Source: FEN-1219 sp039933105
Lineage (GTDB): Bacteria; Pseudomonadota; Gammaproteobacteria; Steroidobacterales; Rariloculaceae
DNA length: 64,000 bases
Direction of reading: 5' to 3'
Assembly: GCA_039933105.1 (NCBI GenBank)
Contig: JBDTOT010000005.1
Span: 62,001-126,000 of the forward strand
Shown: positions 1-7,813 of the stretch, in pieces
Layout: each line of letters starts with the position of its first letter
Position numbering within the stretch: the stretch's first letter is position 1
The notes under the pieces: model-generated
What the model was told of the DNA's origin: nothing
The model's input: only the letters and a program-made list of their open reading frames with translations
Databases searched by the model: none
Made by a program: the position numbers and the translations under genes

Positions 1-1
1 T

Positions 2-163
2 GTGGTGTTCGCGGCGCCGGATCCGAAAACAGGTGCGTGCGGCTCGGTATTCGATCTCGCTGCGCACCCGCGACACAATCATCGATTGATCGTAGCGGGC
101 GGTGTGTTGGCAGAAGAGGCTGCAGCGCTGCTGCGACAGTTCTTCGCGGAACGACGCGGCTAG
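2..163 (+). CDS. tadA: tRNA-specific adenosine deaminase, C-terminal end (partial)
   Basis: The window opens inside this gene; the last 53 codons are read in frame 2 and end at TAG 161-163. The visible part begins VVFAAPDPKTGACGSVFDL, then has HNHRLIVAGGVLAEEAA and ends LLRQFFAERRG. This matches the C-terminus of TadA, the zinc enzyme that converts adenosine-34 of tRNA-Arg(ACG) to inosine. The catalytic HAE and PCxxC motifs lie upstream of the window and cannot be checked. The gene is convergent with mltF, 14 nt away. The assignment rests on the conserved G-A-x-G-S and HNH..V.GG.L pattern; the 5' part is not visible. Confidence 0.88.
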   Translation: MVFAAPDPKTGACGSVFDLAAHPRHNHRLIVAGGVLAEEAAALLRQFFAERRG

Positions 164-177
164 CGCGTGACGAGCCG

Positions 178-1554
178 TCAGCCGATCGGCGTCGGCAGCG
201 GTGGCGCGGACTCTTGCGACGTCAGCGTCTCGCGGCTGTCGAGCCACATCAAGATCTCGTAGTACCGGCGCACGTTGTCGACGTAGGACACAGCTATTCG
301 CCCCGGGGCGAAACCGCGCTGCACGCTCTCATACGAGTCCTGCTCGCTCAGCAATGGCAGACGTTGCCGCACGGAGTCCCAGCGATCGGGGTCTGCGCCT
401 TGGCGTTGCGTCAGAATGCGCGCGTCTTCGATATGGCCGTAGCCTAAGTTGTAGGCGGCGACCGTAAGCCACGAGCGGTCGGGCTCCTGGATGCGTTCCG
501 GCACTTTGGATCGAGTGCGCAAGTAATGGCGCGCACCGCCGAGGATGCTTGAGCGCGGGTCGTGGCGATCGGTGATGTTCATCTTGTCGGCGGCGAGCTC
601 GGTGAGCATCATCATGCCGCGCACGCCGGTCGGCGATATCGCGCTCGGGTCCCAGTGCGATTCCTGATACGCGATCGCGGCGAGGAGCCGCCAGTCGGTC
701 CCCGTCGAACGTTCGGCTTCGAGAAAGAGGTCGCGGTAACGCGGCAGGCGCGTGTTCACATCGCGCACGAAGGCGCGCGAGCTCACGTAGTCGAATTCGC
801 TCGACGCGAAATAGTAACGATCGAGGATCTTCTGGAGTTTGCCCGTCGCCTGCACCTCGGCGAAATAGGCGGCCACGCTCTCGCGCAGCGAGTCGTCGCC
901 TTTGGGGAGGGCCCAGGCGATGTGATCGTCGGGCCCGACCGCAAAGGCCACGCGCAGATCGGGATAGAAATGACGCAGCAGCTCGAACAGGTGGGAGTCG
1001 GCGATCGTATAGTCGATGCCGCCTTCTGCGACGCGGCGCATGAGCTCCTCGCTCGAACTCTGTGATTGCTCGATCCAGGTCAGTAGCGGCACCTGCGCCC
1101 GCAACTTTTCGAGCAGGGTCGCGTGTGACGAGTTGGCCACCACTTCGAGACGCCCACCCACGAGGTCCTCGACGCCGTTCGGTCGTTTCGTGCCGCGGCG
1201 GTAGATGATCTGGGGATGGATGCTCTGATAGGAGGGCCCGAAACTCACCGTCTCGCGGCGTGAATCAGCGATCGTCAGGCTGGCGGCGCCGATCTGGGCT
1301 TTGCCCGAGACGATATCCGGGAACACTTGGTCGTTGACATAGATGCGTAAGCCCACGCCGAGACGCTCTGCGTAGCCGCGGGCAAGCTCGTACTCGATGC
1401 CGCGGGGTTCTTCAGCACCGTAATAGAAAGCGGCGGGTGTGTTGCGCGTGACGACCCGAAGCTCACCCGAGCGAATGATCCGCTCGAGCAGCGAAGGCGG
1501 GGCAGAGCAGGTGCTCAAGAGGGTGCCCAATAGGACTGCGAGCAGGATTCGCAA
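178..1554 (-). CDS. mltF: Membrane-bound lytic murein transglycosylase F
   Basis: 458 aa, the usual MltF length. It has an N-terminal lipoprotein signal with the lipobox cysteine at residue 16 (LLSTC), an ABC substrate-binding-protein-like regulatory domain (about 25-255), and a C-terminal SLT lysozyme-like domain (about 275-440). The catalytic glutamate is E298 in AIAYQESHWDP, followed by SPTGVRGMMML and AAYNLGYGH, all typical of family 1 lytic transglycosylases. It should cleave the MurNAc-GlcNAc bond in peptidoglycan to form 1,6-anhydroMurNAc from an outer-membrane anchor, with the SBP domain sensing muropeptides. The start is TTG (1554-1552) with GGAG about 7 nt upstream. In many gammaproteobacteria mltF lies beside tadA and purL; here tadA is adjacent and purL is not seen. 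Confidence 0.93.
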   Translation of the reverse strand: MRILLAVLLGTLLSTCSAPPSLLERIIRSGELRVVTRNTPAAFYYGAEEPRGIEYELARGYAERLGVGLRIYVNDQVFPDIVSGKAQIGAASLTIADSRRETVSFGPSYQSIHPQIIYRRGTKRPNGVEDLVGGRLEVVANSSHATLLEKLRAQVPLLTWIEQSQSSSEELMRRVAEGGIDYTIADSHLFELLRHFYPDLRVAFAVGPDDHIAWALPKGDDSLRESVAAYFAEVQATGKLQKILDRYYFASSEFDYVSSRAFVRDVNTRLPRYRDLFLEAERSTGTDWRLLAAIAYQESHWDPSAISPTGVRGMMMLTELAADKMNITDRHDPRSSILGGARHYLRTRSKVPERIQEPDRSWLTVAAYNLGYGHIEDARILTQRQGADPDRWDSVRQRLPLLSEQDSYESVQRGFAPGRIAVSYVDNVRRYYEILMWLDSRETLTSQESAPPLPTPIG

Positions 1555-1582
1555 CAGCCAGCTCCGGCGGAGGACTTCGAGA

Positions 1583-1588
1583 ATTATA
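1583..1588 (-). promoter_or_regulatory. Candidate -10 element for mltF
   Basis: A perfect TATAAT on the minus strand lies 28 nt upstream of the mltF TTG start. No convincing -35 box is visible at 16-18 nt spacing, so the call rests on the hexamer and its position alone. Confidence 0.35.
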
Positions 1589-1901
1589 CCGGCGTCGTCT
1601 GCCGGGCGCTGCTCTTCCTAAGGTGTTTTTTGTAATACACCTAGGTTCTTCCACGAGATTATGTGCGGTCGTGGAGAGCGGACGCTCGTGCAGAGGGCTT
1701 TGTCGGGAAAAAGTGGCTGAGCCTTTCAGTGATCATGCTGGTAGCGCGAATGCCTTGATCGACTCCGCGCGAAAGCCGCGCATGTGGGATCGTCCGATTC
1801 AATGCGTGATCGCCACTGCGGTCTGACTGACTCATCCTCACGTTCTCGCGCCTGATGATTCTTTGCGTACCGAACCGTGCGGTGTTGAGACACTAGGTGA
1901 C

Positions 1902-1949
1902 GCTTGAGAATATTCAAGCTGTTTTTCGTCACAGGTTTTTTTTTTGGAG
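1902..1949 (+). promoter_or_regulatory. Leader hairpin and T10 tract before the wHTH gene
   Basis: GCTTGA (1902-1907) and TCAAGC (1914-1919) form a 6-bp inverted repeat followed by TGTTTTTCGT, resembling a weak terminator or attenuator, or an operator. Ten T (1936-1945) abut the GGAG Shine-Dalgarno (1946-1949), which is 10 nt from the ATG at 1960. The arrangement is seen directly; any regulatory role is inference. Confidence 0.35.
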
Positions 1950-1959
1950 TTGCAGAGAG

Positions 1960-2397
1960 ATGTTGAGCGTTTCGCAGTTACGACCGACAGTGAGCAGGGA
2001 TCGCTTTGATTCGCACGGGGCACGGAAAGCCGCCATCGCGATGCTCACCGCTATCTACAAAACGGGGCGCCACGGCACGCTTGCCGAGGTGCTGATCGCG
2101 CTCGAAGTCATCGATTCGAATCTCGATGGCCGGCCGCACTCGATGAAGTCGTTGTCGAGCAAACTTGGGATTCCGTACACGTCCGTCTCGCGGATCGTGT
2201 ACTCGTTGACGTCCGAGGCGCAGCCCGGCGGCATCCTCAAGCTGGTGCCGGATGGCAAAGACCGCCGCCGCAAGCACATCGAGCTGGATCCGGAAGCGTT
2301 CAAGCGTTCCGGGTCACAGGTCCGTGCGCTCGAGAAGGCGATGATCGACTACTACGGTAGCTCGGTCTACAAGCTGAAGCGCGAGAAAGCGAACTGA
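1960..2397 (+). CDS. Winged-helix (MarR-like) DNA-binding protein
   Basis: 145 aa from ATG 1960, chosen over an ATG 63 nt upstream because GGAG lies 10 nt before 1960 and the upstream extension (low complexity, RFFFW) looks untranslated. Residues about 20-115 have the helix-turn-helix plus wing layout of MarR/IclR-type regulators: a helix with LAEVLIALEVI, a recognition-helix-like segment SKLGIPYTSVSRIVYSL, then the wing with GILKLVPDGKDRRRKHIELD. The basic patch DGKDRRRKH is the expected wing tip. No ligand-binding or metal-binding residues could be recognised. It may autoregulate through the inverted repeats just upstream (inference). The target genes are unknown. A hairpin directly follows the stop codon, so it is probably monocistronic. 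Confidence 0.7.
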   Translation: MLSVSQLRPTVSRDRFDSHGARKAAIAMLTAIYKTGRHGTLAEVLIALEVIDSNLDGRPHSMKSLSSKLGIPYTSVSRIVYSLTSEAQPGGILKLVPDGKDRRRKHIELDPEAFKRSGSQVRALEKAMIDYYGSSVYKLKREKAN

Positions 2398-2402
2398 GGC
2401 AG

Positions 2403-2427
2403 AGGCCGGCCGCGGCGCGGCCGGCCT
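2403..2427 (+). terminator. Hairpin terminator after the wHTH gene
   Basis: A perfect 11-bp GC-rich stem (AGGCCGGCCGC / GCGGCCGGCCT) with a 3-nt loop starts 6 nt after the stop codon. Only TTT follows, so it may be a weak intrinsic terminator or an mRNA-stabilising hairpin. Confidence 0.6.
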
Positions 2428-2488
2428 TTCGCGCACCTCGTCGGCTATGTCCGCTGCGGGCCTTCGGGCGAACGGCGTCGGCTTGCCG

Positions 2489-2517
2489 TTGTCCGATGGC
2501 TCACCGATGCCTAACAT
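2489..2517 (+). promoter_or_regulatory. Candidate sigma-70 promoter for the DUF6607 gene
   Basis: TTGTCC (2489-2494), 17-nt spacer, TAACAT (2512-2517). The predicted transcription start near 2524 leaves a leader of about 19 nt that contains the AAGGAG ribosome binding site (2532-2537). Confidence 0.45.
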
Positions 2518-2542
2518 CGAAGGTTCAAGGCAAGGAGCGGCC

Positions 2543-3691
2543 ATGCAGATACGCAGCGGAGAGTCGGGTGCGCGTGTGAGCGCTGGGGCGAGGCTTGCCC
2601 TGCTGGTCATTGCCACGCTCATCGCAGCAAGCCCTTTCCCGGTATCGGCGCAGCCGCATCAGTTCACGTTCAGCTGGCAGTTCGCGCCCGATGACGCGAT
2701 GCGGCCGCGCGGCGGCACAACGAAGGGTACGCCCATCACGCTCGCGAAAGAGCCGAGTGCCGCGTGGCGTGCGCTGCAAGAGCCTGGGCTAACGAAGTTC
2801 GAGCGCGATCGCCGCGCGATTCTTGCGATGGCGGGCGGCTACCGTACGAGCTTCGACTTTCTCGAGACCGTCGGCTTCAAGCCGGGGTTCACACCGTCGC
2901 GGCCGTATCAGTCGTGGAGCACTGAGTACGTGTACGTCGTCGAGGACAGCGGCACGTTCATCCGCCTCCAGCATCTGATGGTCATGTTCGTGACGGACAA
3001 GTCCGGCAAGCTCCAGGGCTCGTTCGTCCAGAAGCACTGGCGTCAGGACTGGCGTTACGAGGATACGGACCTGCACGTGTTCGTCGGCAGCAATCGCTGG
3101 GAGCGCCGCAAGCGCAACGCGGACGAGGTGCGAGGCCGATGGTCGCAGGCGGTCTTTCAGGTAGACGACTCGCCTCGCTACGAAGCCATCGGCGAGTGGC
3201 AGCACGAAGGCACCTACTCCGCGTGGACGAGCGAGCACACGTGGCGACCGTTACCGCGTCGCGAAGCCAGCACGCGCAGCGATTACCAGGTGCTCGAAGG
3301 CATCAATCGGCACACGATCACGCCGACAGGTTGGGTGCAAGAAGAGGAGAACCTGAAGCTCGTGCTTGGCGCCGACGGTAAGCCCGATGCTGCGATGCCG
3401 TATCTCGCTCGCGAGCTCGGTGTCGCGCGTTACGAGCACATCGTGAATTTCGATTTCTCGGCCGGCGACCGCTATTGGCAGCGCAGCGGCGAGTTCTGGG
3501 GCGAAGTGCGTGCCGCCTGGGGCCGAATCTACGCGGCGCGCGATTCCTTTGAATACCTGGAAATCGTGGATGGCCAGGAGATGTTCGTGCCGCTGTTTGA
3601 ATACGCGGATCGGCTCGACAACGGCGAGGCCTACGATGCTGCCGCCGCCACGGCCGTGATCAACCGCACGTTTGCTACGCATCTGCACTAG
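2543..3691 (+). CDS. Exported DUF6607 family protein
   Basis: 382 aa from ATG 2543, preceded by AAGGAG at 5 nt; a longer frame from 2447 has no ribosome binding site. The N-terminus is a Sec signal peptide ending near FPVSAQ. The mature part carries conserved DUF6607 stretches: DRRAILAMAGGYRTSFDFLE, YQSWSTEYVYVVEDSGTFI, LQHLMVMFV, and tryptophan-rich segments such as KHWRQDWRYED and WTSEHTWRPLPRRE. The family has no established biochemical function. It lies two genes upstream of a Fur-boxed TonB siderophore receptor, so a role in iron or haem handling at the envelope is plausible, but this is inference from neighbourhood. The family assignment is from memory of the sequence pattern. Confidence 0.75.
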   Translation: MQIRSGESGARVSAGARLALLVIATLIAASPFPVSAQPHQFTFSWQFAPDDAMRPRGGTTKGTPITLAKEPSAAWRALQEPGLTKFERDRRAILAMAGGYRTSFDFLETVGFKPGFTPSRPYQSWSTEYVYVVEDSGTFIRLQHLMVMFVTDKSGKLQGSFVQKHWRQDWRYEDTDLHVFVGSNRWERRKRNADEVRGRWSQAVFQVDDSPRYEAIGEWQHEGTYSAWTSEHTWRPLPRREASTRSDYQVLEGINRHTITPTGWVQEEENLKLVLGADGKPDAAMPYLARELGVARYEHIVNFDFSAGDRYWQRSGEFWGEVRAAWGRIYAARDSFEYLEIVDGQEMFVPLFEYADRLDNGEAYDAAAATAVINRTFATHLH

Positions 3692-3795
3692 CCCAAGACC
3701 CCATCCGCTAAAGAACGCGAGTCGCGCTGCCGATATCTTGGCAGACCACCGCCGATGCAGATGCTCGGCGGGCATCCGGTCGTTGGCGGGAGCTC

Positions 3796-4701
3796 ATGAA
3801 ACAACAGCAACGCGAAACCGACACCGTCGTGCTCGGTCCCGGATATCAGGAAGCACGCAGCGCCACCGCGGCGTTGGTTTCGCGGCTCGAGCGCTCGCTC
3901 GCCGAGGGTTCACTCGCGTTGCCGTCGTTACCCGAGGTGGCGCTGAAAATCCGGCGTGCGCTCGCCGACGAGAATGTGTCGTTCAGCGAGATCGCGCGTT
4001 TGCTCGGCGCCGACCCTGCTCTAGCCGCGCGCGTTCTGAAAATATCGAACAGCGCGATGTTCTTTCGCGGAACGGCGCCAGTCATGAGCTTGCATAACGC
4101 CGTTGCGCAACTGGGTCACCGGATGGTGCGCAACGTTGCTCTGTCGTTCGCCGCGCAGCAGGTGTTCATCGGCTACGGCAGTCGCGAGCTACGCGATCAC
4201 GTTACCGCCGTATGGCGGCACAGCATTCATACCGCCGCGCTCGCCCACATGCTGACGCGCGTACGCAGCAAGCTCGATCCGGACGAAGCGTTCCTCGCGG
4301 GCCTGCTGCACAAGGTCGGTAAGCTGTACATCCTGATGCGGGTCAAGGACGACCCCGAAGTGCTGGCGGACGAGGCCGGGTTTCAGTCGGTATTCGCGGC
4401 GTGGCATCCGCGTCTCGGCCGCGCGGTCATCGAGAGCTGGGAGTTGTCGGAAGACCTCGCGGTGGCCGTGGGTGATCACGAAGCCTGTGGTCTCGAGGCG
4501 CCGGGCCCGCCGACGCTGACGTCCATCGTCGCAGCCGCCAACTATTTCGCGGAGCACAGCGAAGCCGCGTGCGCGGATCCCGACTTCTACACGAAGCTGC
4601 CGAGCTTGGGATCCCTTACTGTCGACAAACCGACGTTCGATTGGCTGATTCGCGCGGCCGATGTAGACGTCCGGCTGCTGATGCTCGCGTTCGGCGTCTG
4701 A
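3796..4701 (+). CDS. HDOD domain protein
   Basis: 301 aa. One HDOD domain spans about residues 30-240: LPSLPEVALKIRRAL, then ARLLGADPALAARVLKISNS, AVAQLGHRMVRNVALSF and FLAGLLHKVGKL. HDOD proteins are relatives of HD/HD-GYP phosphohydrolases used as signalling or scaffold modules, often linked to c-di-GMP or chemotaxis circuits. Here the HD dyad reads HK (GLLHKVGK), so metal-dependent hydrolysis is unlikely and a binding role is favoured. There is no receiver or GGDEF domain. GGGAG precedes the ATG. It sits between the DUF6607 gene and the TonB receptor on the same strand, 104 nt after the former, and may be its own transcription unit. Confidence 0.85.
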   Translation: MKQQQRETDTVVLGPGYQEARSATAALVSRLERSLAEGSLALPSLPEVALKIRRALADENVSFSEIARLLGADPALAARVLKISNSAMFFRGTAPVMSLHNAVAQLGHRMVRNVALSFAAQQVFIGYGSRELRDHVTAVWRHSIHTAALAHMLTRVRSKLDPDEAFLAGLLHKVGKLYILMRVKDDPEVLADEAGFQSVFAAWHPRLGRAVIESWELSEDLAVAVGDHEACGLEAPGPPTLTSIVAAANYFAEHSEAACADPDFYTKLPSLGSLTVDKPTFDWLIRAADVDVRLLMLAFGV

Positions 4702-4795
4702 CGCGACTCGCCGCGGCTCGACATAATCACTCCCGGGACGCGTGTTCGCCGAGCGGCAGGCCGCGCTGCGCCGCTAACTCCCCCCAGTCAGGAAC

Positions 4796-4838
4796 GCGAA
4801 CGATTCTCATTGACTCGCTGAATGCGAGCGATTAGCAT
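4796..4838 (+). promoter_or_regulatory. Fur box and sigma-70 promoter of the TonB receptor gene
   Basis: A 19-nt Fur-like site at 4796-4814 contains the core GATTCTCATT and matches about 12 of 19 positions of the classical consensus. It overlaps the -35 box TTGACT (4810-4815); 17 nt later is the -10 box TAGCAT (4833-4838). A second, weaker AT-rich repeat (GATTAGCATTTG) covers the -10 region. Iron-dependent repression is therefore expected for the receptor and the PiuC gene downstream. Confidence 0.65.
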
Positions 4839-4868
4839 TTGCGAATTCAAGCGACGGGGAATTTCGCG

Positions 4869-7070
4869 ATGCGTACTTTGCCGACCGATAGGCCGCCGAG
4901 CCGTGCGCTGCTCGCGAGCGCCATCGGCCTCGCGCTTGCCTCCACCACTGCTTTTGGCCAACAGAGCAGCCCGGCGGCCGAGATCGTCGTGACCGGACAA
5001 GCACCGAGCGCGGAACCCACGTCGAGCAAGTTCACCGCGCCGCTGCTCGAAACGCCGAAGTCCGTTGTCGTGATCTCGCAGGCGTTGATCGCGGCGACGG
5101 GTGCGACTTCGCTCGTCGACGCGCTGCGGACCGTGCCCGGCATCACTTTCAACGCGGGTGAGGGCGGCCAACCCGCAGGCGACAACTTGAAGATCCGCGG
5201 CTTCGACGCGGGCGCCGACGTTTTCATCGACGGATTGCGCGATGCCGGCTCGCAGACGCGCGACGTGTTCGCGCTCGAGCAGATCGAGGTCGTCAAAGGG
5301 CCGGGCTCCGCGTACTCGGGCCGCGGCTCGAGCGGTGGCTCGGTGAATCTCGCCACCAAGAAGCCCAGTGCCGCGGACTTCGTCGTCGCCGATTTCGGCG
5401 CCGGTAGCGACGGCTACGGCCGCGCAGCTCTCGACACGAACTTTCGTCTTGGCGACAGCGTGGGGTTTCGTCTGAACGTGCTCGCGCAGGATTTCGACGT
5501 GCCTGGCCGCAACGAAGTCGGCGGTTCGCATCGCGGTGTGGCGCCGTCGTTCGCGTTCGGCATGAACACGGACACGCGCATGAATCTCGACTTCTACCGT
5601 TACGAGACCGACGACACCCCCGACTACAGCATCCCGTACACCCGCAACGCAGCCAACACGGCTCCCGCGGGAGAGCCCGTAGCAACCGACCGCGACAACT
5701 TCTACGGCTTGCTCGATCGCGACTTTCAGAGAACGGACGCGGACGTGCGGACTTTCCAGATCGTGCACACCTTCGCGAAGGGCCTCACGCTCAGCAACGT
5801 GACGCGTTACGGCCGCACGACCAACGACTATATCGTCACAAATCCCGACGACGGTCGCGGCAACATCGTGAACGGGCTCATCTACCGCAGCCCGAAAAGC
5901 CGCAACTCCGTGTCGACGACCACGGCCAATGCCACGAGCATTGTCGGTCGCGCGAAGACAGGCCGAATCGAGCATAGCTACGCCGCGGGAGTCGAGCTCG
6001 GCGACGAGGCCATGACGAACACGCCTTACGTGATCACGACGGCCTTCGCGGGCAACGCTGTCACGGCGTTTTCAACTTCGTGTAGTGCGCCGGGCGCAGT
6101 CGCCGCCTCCGGCTTCAACTGCACGTCGCTCAGCAACCCGAATCCGAACGATCCCTGGGTCGGCACTATCACGGCGTCGACGACGCCCACCAGCGTGGCG
6201 ACCGACACGCGGGCGGTGTACGGATTCGATACGCTGAACTTCAACAAGCACTGGGCGCTGAATCTCGGCTTGCGCTGGGACGACTACGACACGGAACAAA
6301 ACGGTTTCGTCGCGAATGTTCCGCAGGTACTGCGCAACAAGGCTGATTTCTGGAACTACACCGCGGGGCTCGTCTTGAAGCCCACGGTGCACAGCAACGT
6401 GTATCTATCGACGGGCACGTCATCGAGCCCCTCCGGCAACACGCTCGGCGACGGCACCGAAAATCTCGCGACCACCAACCAGGATCTCGCTCCGGAACGG
6501 GATCGCACGTACGAGTTCGGCGTCAAGTGGGAGCTGGGAGCACGGCTGGCGCTAACGACCGCCGTGTTCCGAACCGAAACCGCGAACGCTCGAGCGGCCG
6601 TGACTGGCGGTTTGCAGGAGTTGATCGGCGACGAGCTCGTGCGCGGATTCGAAGTGGGGCTGAGCGGCAACATCACGAACCGCTGGCAGATGTTCACGAG
6701 CTTCGCGTTCCTCGATAGCAAGATCGTGGACGACGGCCCCATCGCGACGAACGAGGGCAAAGCGTTTCCGAACACGCCGCGCAACAGTTTCTCGTTGTGG
6801 ACGAGCTATGCGGTTTCGCAGCGCGTGACCATCGGCGGTGGCGCCAACTACGTGGACGAGCGCTTCGGCAATGTCGCGAACACCGTGTGGATCCCGGACT
6901 ACTGGCGTTACGACGCGATGGCCGCGTTCTCGATCAGCCGCAAGGTGAATTTGCAGGTGAACGTCCAGAACCTCACCAACGAGACCTACTTCGTGCGCCC
7001 CTATCAGAATCACTACGCATCGCTCGGCCCGGCTCGTTCGGCGGTGCTCAGCGCCAAGATCAACTTCTGA
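4869..7070 (+). CDS. TonB-dependent catecholate siderophore receptor (Fiu/PiuA type)
   Basis: 733 aa from ATG 4869, with GGGGA 8 nt upstream; a TTG at 4839 in the promoter is rejected. Signal peptide about 1-32 (ends near TTAFG). The plug domain follows, with ETPKSVVVISQALI, LVDALRTVPGITFNAGEGG, IRGFDAGADVFIDGLRD and FALEQIEVVKGPGS, then a 22-strand-type barrel ending in SAKINF with the C-terminal phenylalanine needed for BAM recognition. These features are typical of outer-membrane receptors that take up ferric catecholates using TonB-ExbB-ExbD energy. The Fur box upstream and the PiuC-type dioxygenase 3 nt downstream support iron-siderophore uptake. The exact ligand cannot be read from sequence. 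Confidence 0.9.
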   Translation: MRTLPTDRPPSRALLASAIGLALASTTAFGQQSSPAAEIVVTGQAPSAEPTSSKFTAPLLETPKSVVVISQALIAATGATSLVDALRTVPGITFNAGEGGQPAGDNLKIRGFDAGADVFIDGLRDAGSQTRDVFALEQIEVVKGPGSAYSGRGSSGGSVNLATKKPSAADFVVADFGAGSDGYGRAALDTNFRLGDSVGFRLNVLAQDFDVPGRNEVGGSHRGVAPSFAFGMNTDTRMNLDFYRYETDDTPDYSIPYTRNAANTAPAGEPVATDRDNFYGLLDRDFQRTDADVRTFQIVHTFAKGLTLSNVTRYGRTTNDYIVTNPDDGRGNIVNGLIYRSPKSRNSVSTTTANATSIVGRAKTGRIEHSYAAGVELGDEAMTNTPYVITTAFAGNAVTAFSTSCSAPGAVAASGFNCTSLSNPNPNDPWVGTITASTTPTSVATDTRAVYGFDTLNFNKHWALNLGLRWDDYDTEQNGFVANVPQVLRNKADFWNYTAGLVLKPTVHSNVYLSTGTSSSPSGNTLGDGTENLATTNQDLAPERDRTYEFGVKWELGARLALTTAVFRTETANARAAVTGGLQELIGDELVRGFEVGLSGNITNRWQMFTSFAFLDSKIVDDGPIATNEGKAFPNTPRNSFSLWTSYAVSQRVTIGGGANYVDERFGNVANTVWIPDYWRYDAMAAFSISRKVNLQVNVQNLTNETYFVRPYQNHYASLGPARSAVLSAKINF

Positions 7071-7073
7071 TCG

Positions 7074-7754
7074 ATGTTGTTGCACGTCCCCGATGTCCTG
7101 ACGGCGGCTGAGGTCGAGTACGCACGTCGCGTGCTCGATGCGGCGCAGTGGGTCCACGGCGCGGCAACCGCAGGTTTCCAGTCGACGGTCGTGAAGCGCA
7201 ACGCGCAGTTGCCGGAGGGTTCGCTTGCGGCACGCGAGCTCGGCGAGTTGGTGCTGCGTGCTTTGAACAACAACCCGCTGTTCGGCTCCGCGGGGTTGCC
7301 CGCCAAGGTCTTTCCGCCGTTGTTCAATCGCTACGCAGACGGCGAGGCGTTCGGCAACCATGTCGACAATGCGATCCGGCAGGTGCGCGGCACGAGCCAG
7401 CGCCTGCGCACCGACCTGTCGGCCACGTTGTTTCTATCCGCACCGGACGAGTACGACGGCGGCGAGCTCTTGGTCGACGACGCTTATGGCCCGCGCGCCG
7501 TAAAGCTCGCAGCCGGCCATATGGTGTTGTACCCCGCGACGAGCCTGCATCGCGTGGCTCCGGTAACGCGCGGAACCCGGCTCGCGTCGTTTTTCTGGGT
7601 TCAGAGCCTCGTGCGCGGCGACGCCGAGCGTTCGCTGCTGTTCGATCTCGACATGTCGATCATCCGGTTACGGCAGCAGGTGGGTGACAACGAGGCCGTG
7701 GTGGCGCTCACGGGTGTCTACCACAATCTGCTGCGTCGCTGGGCGGAGCTCTGA
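7074..7754 (+). CDS. piuC: Fe(II)/2-oxoglutarate dioxygenase, PKHD-type (PiuC/YbiX family)
   Basis: 226 aa, the standard family length. The facial triad is H96-x-D98 (GNHVDNAI) and H159 (PATSLHRVAPV), with R169 (RGTRLASFFW) as probable 2-oxoglutarate ligand. The double-stranded beta-helix core contains LSATLFLSAPDEYDGGEL. Genes of this family almost always accompany Fiu/PiuA siderophore receptors, as here (3-nt gap, clearly co-transcribed), and are thought to process the imported siderophore or a surface target; the substrate is not established. Iron repression from the upstream Fur box should cover it. Confidence 0.9.
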   Translation: MLLHVPDVLTAAEVEYARRVLDAAQWVHGAATAGFQSTVVKRNAQLPEGSLAARELGELVLRALNNNPLFGSAGLPAKVFPPLFNRYADGEAFGNHVDNAIRQVRGTSQRLRTDLSATLFLSAPDEYDGGELLVDDAYGPRAVKLAAGHMVLYPATSLHRVAPVTRGTRLASFFWVQSLVRGDAERSLLFDLDMSIIRLRQQVGDNEAVVALTGVYHNLLRRWAEL

Positions 7755-7800
7755 GCCGCTAGCTGCCTCACGAATGGCTCCCGCGCGCGCGGCGAATCTT

Positions 7801-7806
7801 TATACT
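7801..7806 (+). promoter_or_regulatory. -10 element 7 nt before the PerM-like gene start
   Basis: TATACT at 7801-7806 is followed by only 7 nt before the GTG start codon at 7814, placing the predicted transcription start at or next to the start codon. No Shine-Dalgarno is visible. A clear -35 box is not seen. Confidence 0.4.
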
Positions 7807-7813
7807 GGCGGCC

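Larger units (their letters stand above)
1555..1959. other. 405-bp intergenic region between mltF and the wHTH gene
   Basis: No coding region is supported here; the open frames are short, overlapping and without ribosome binding sites. It contains the mltF -10 element, an inverted repeat at 1617-1645 (CCTAAGGTGT ... ACACCTAGG, one-base bulge), a second inverted repeat at 1902-1919 (GCTTGA-GAATAT-TCAAGC) followed by TGTTTTT, and a run of ten T at 1936-1945 directly before the Shine-Dalgarno of the next gene. Base composition is less GC-rich than the flanking genes, as expected for a regulatory region. No tRNA-like fold was noticed. Confidence 0.6.

Noticed and set aside
4827..4845. Second full Fur box over the -10 of the receptor promoter
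   Set aside because: Match to the consensus is weak; kept only as a remark under the promoter entry.
4839..4868. TTG 4839 as start of the TonB receptor
   Set aside because: It lies on the -10 element and Fur-controlled promoter; ATG 4869 has a ribosome binding site and a normal signal peptide.
4788..5975. Long minus-strand frame opposite the TonB receptor (395 codons)
   Set aside because: It is the mirror of a strongly supported receptor gene; composition is Arg/Ala/Val/His-rich without domains, typical of antisense frames in GC-rich DNA.
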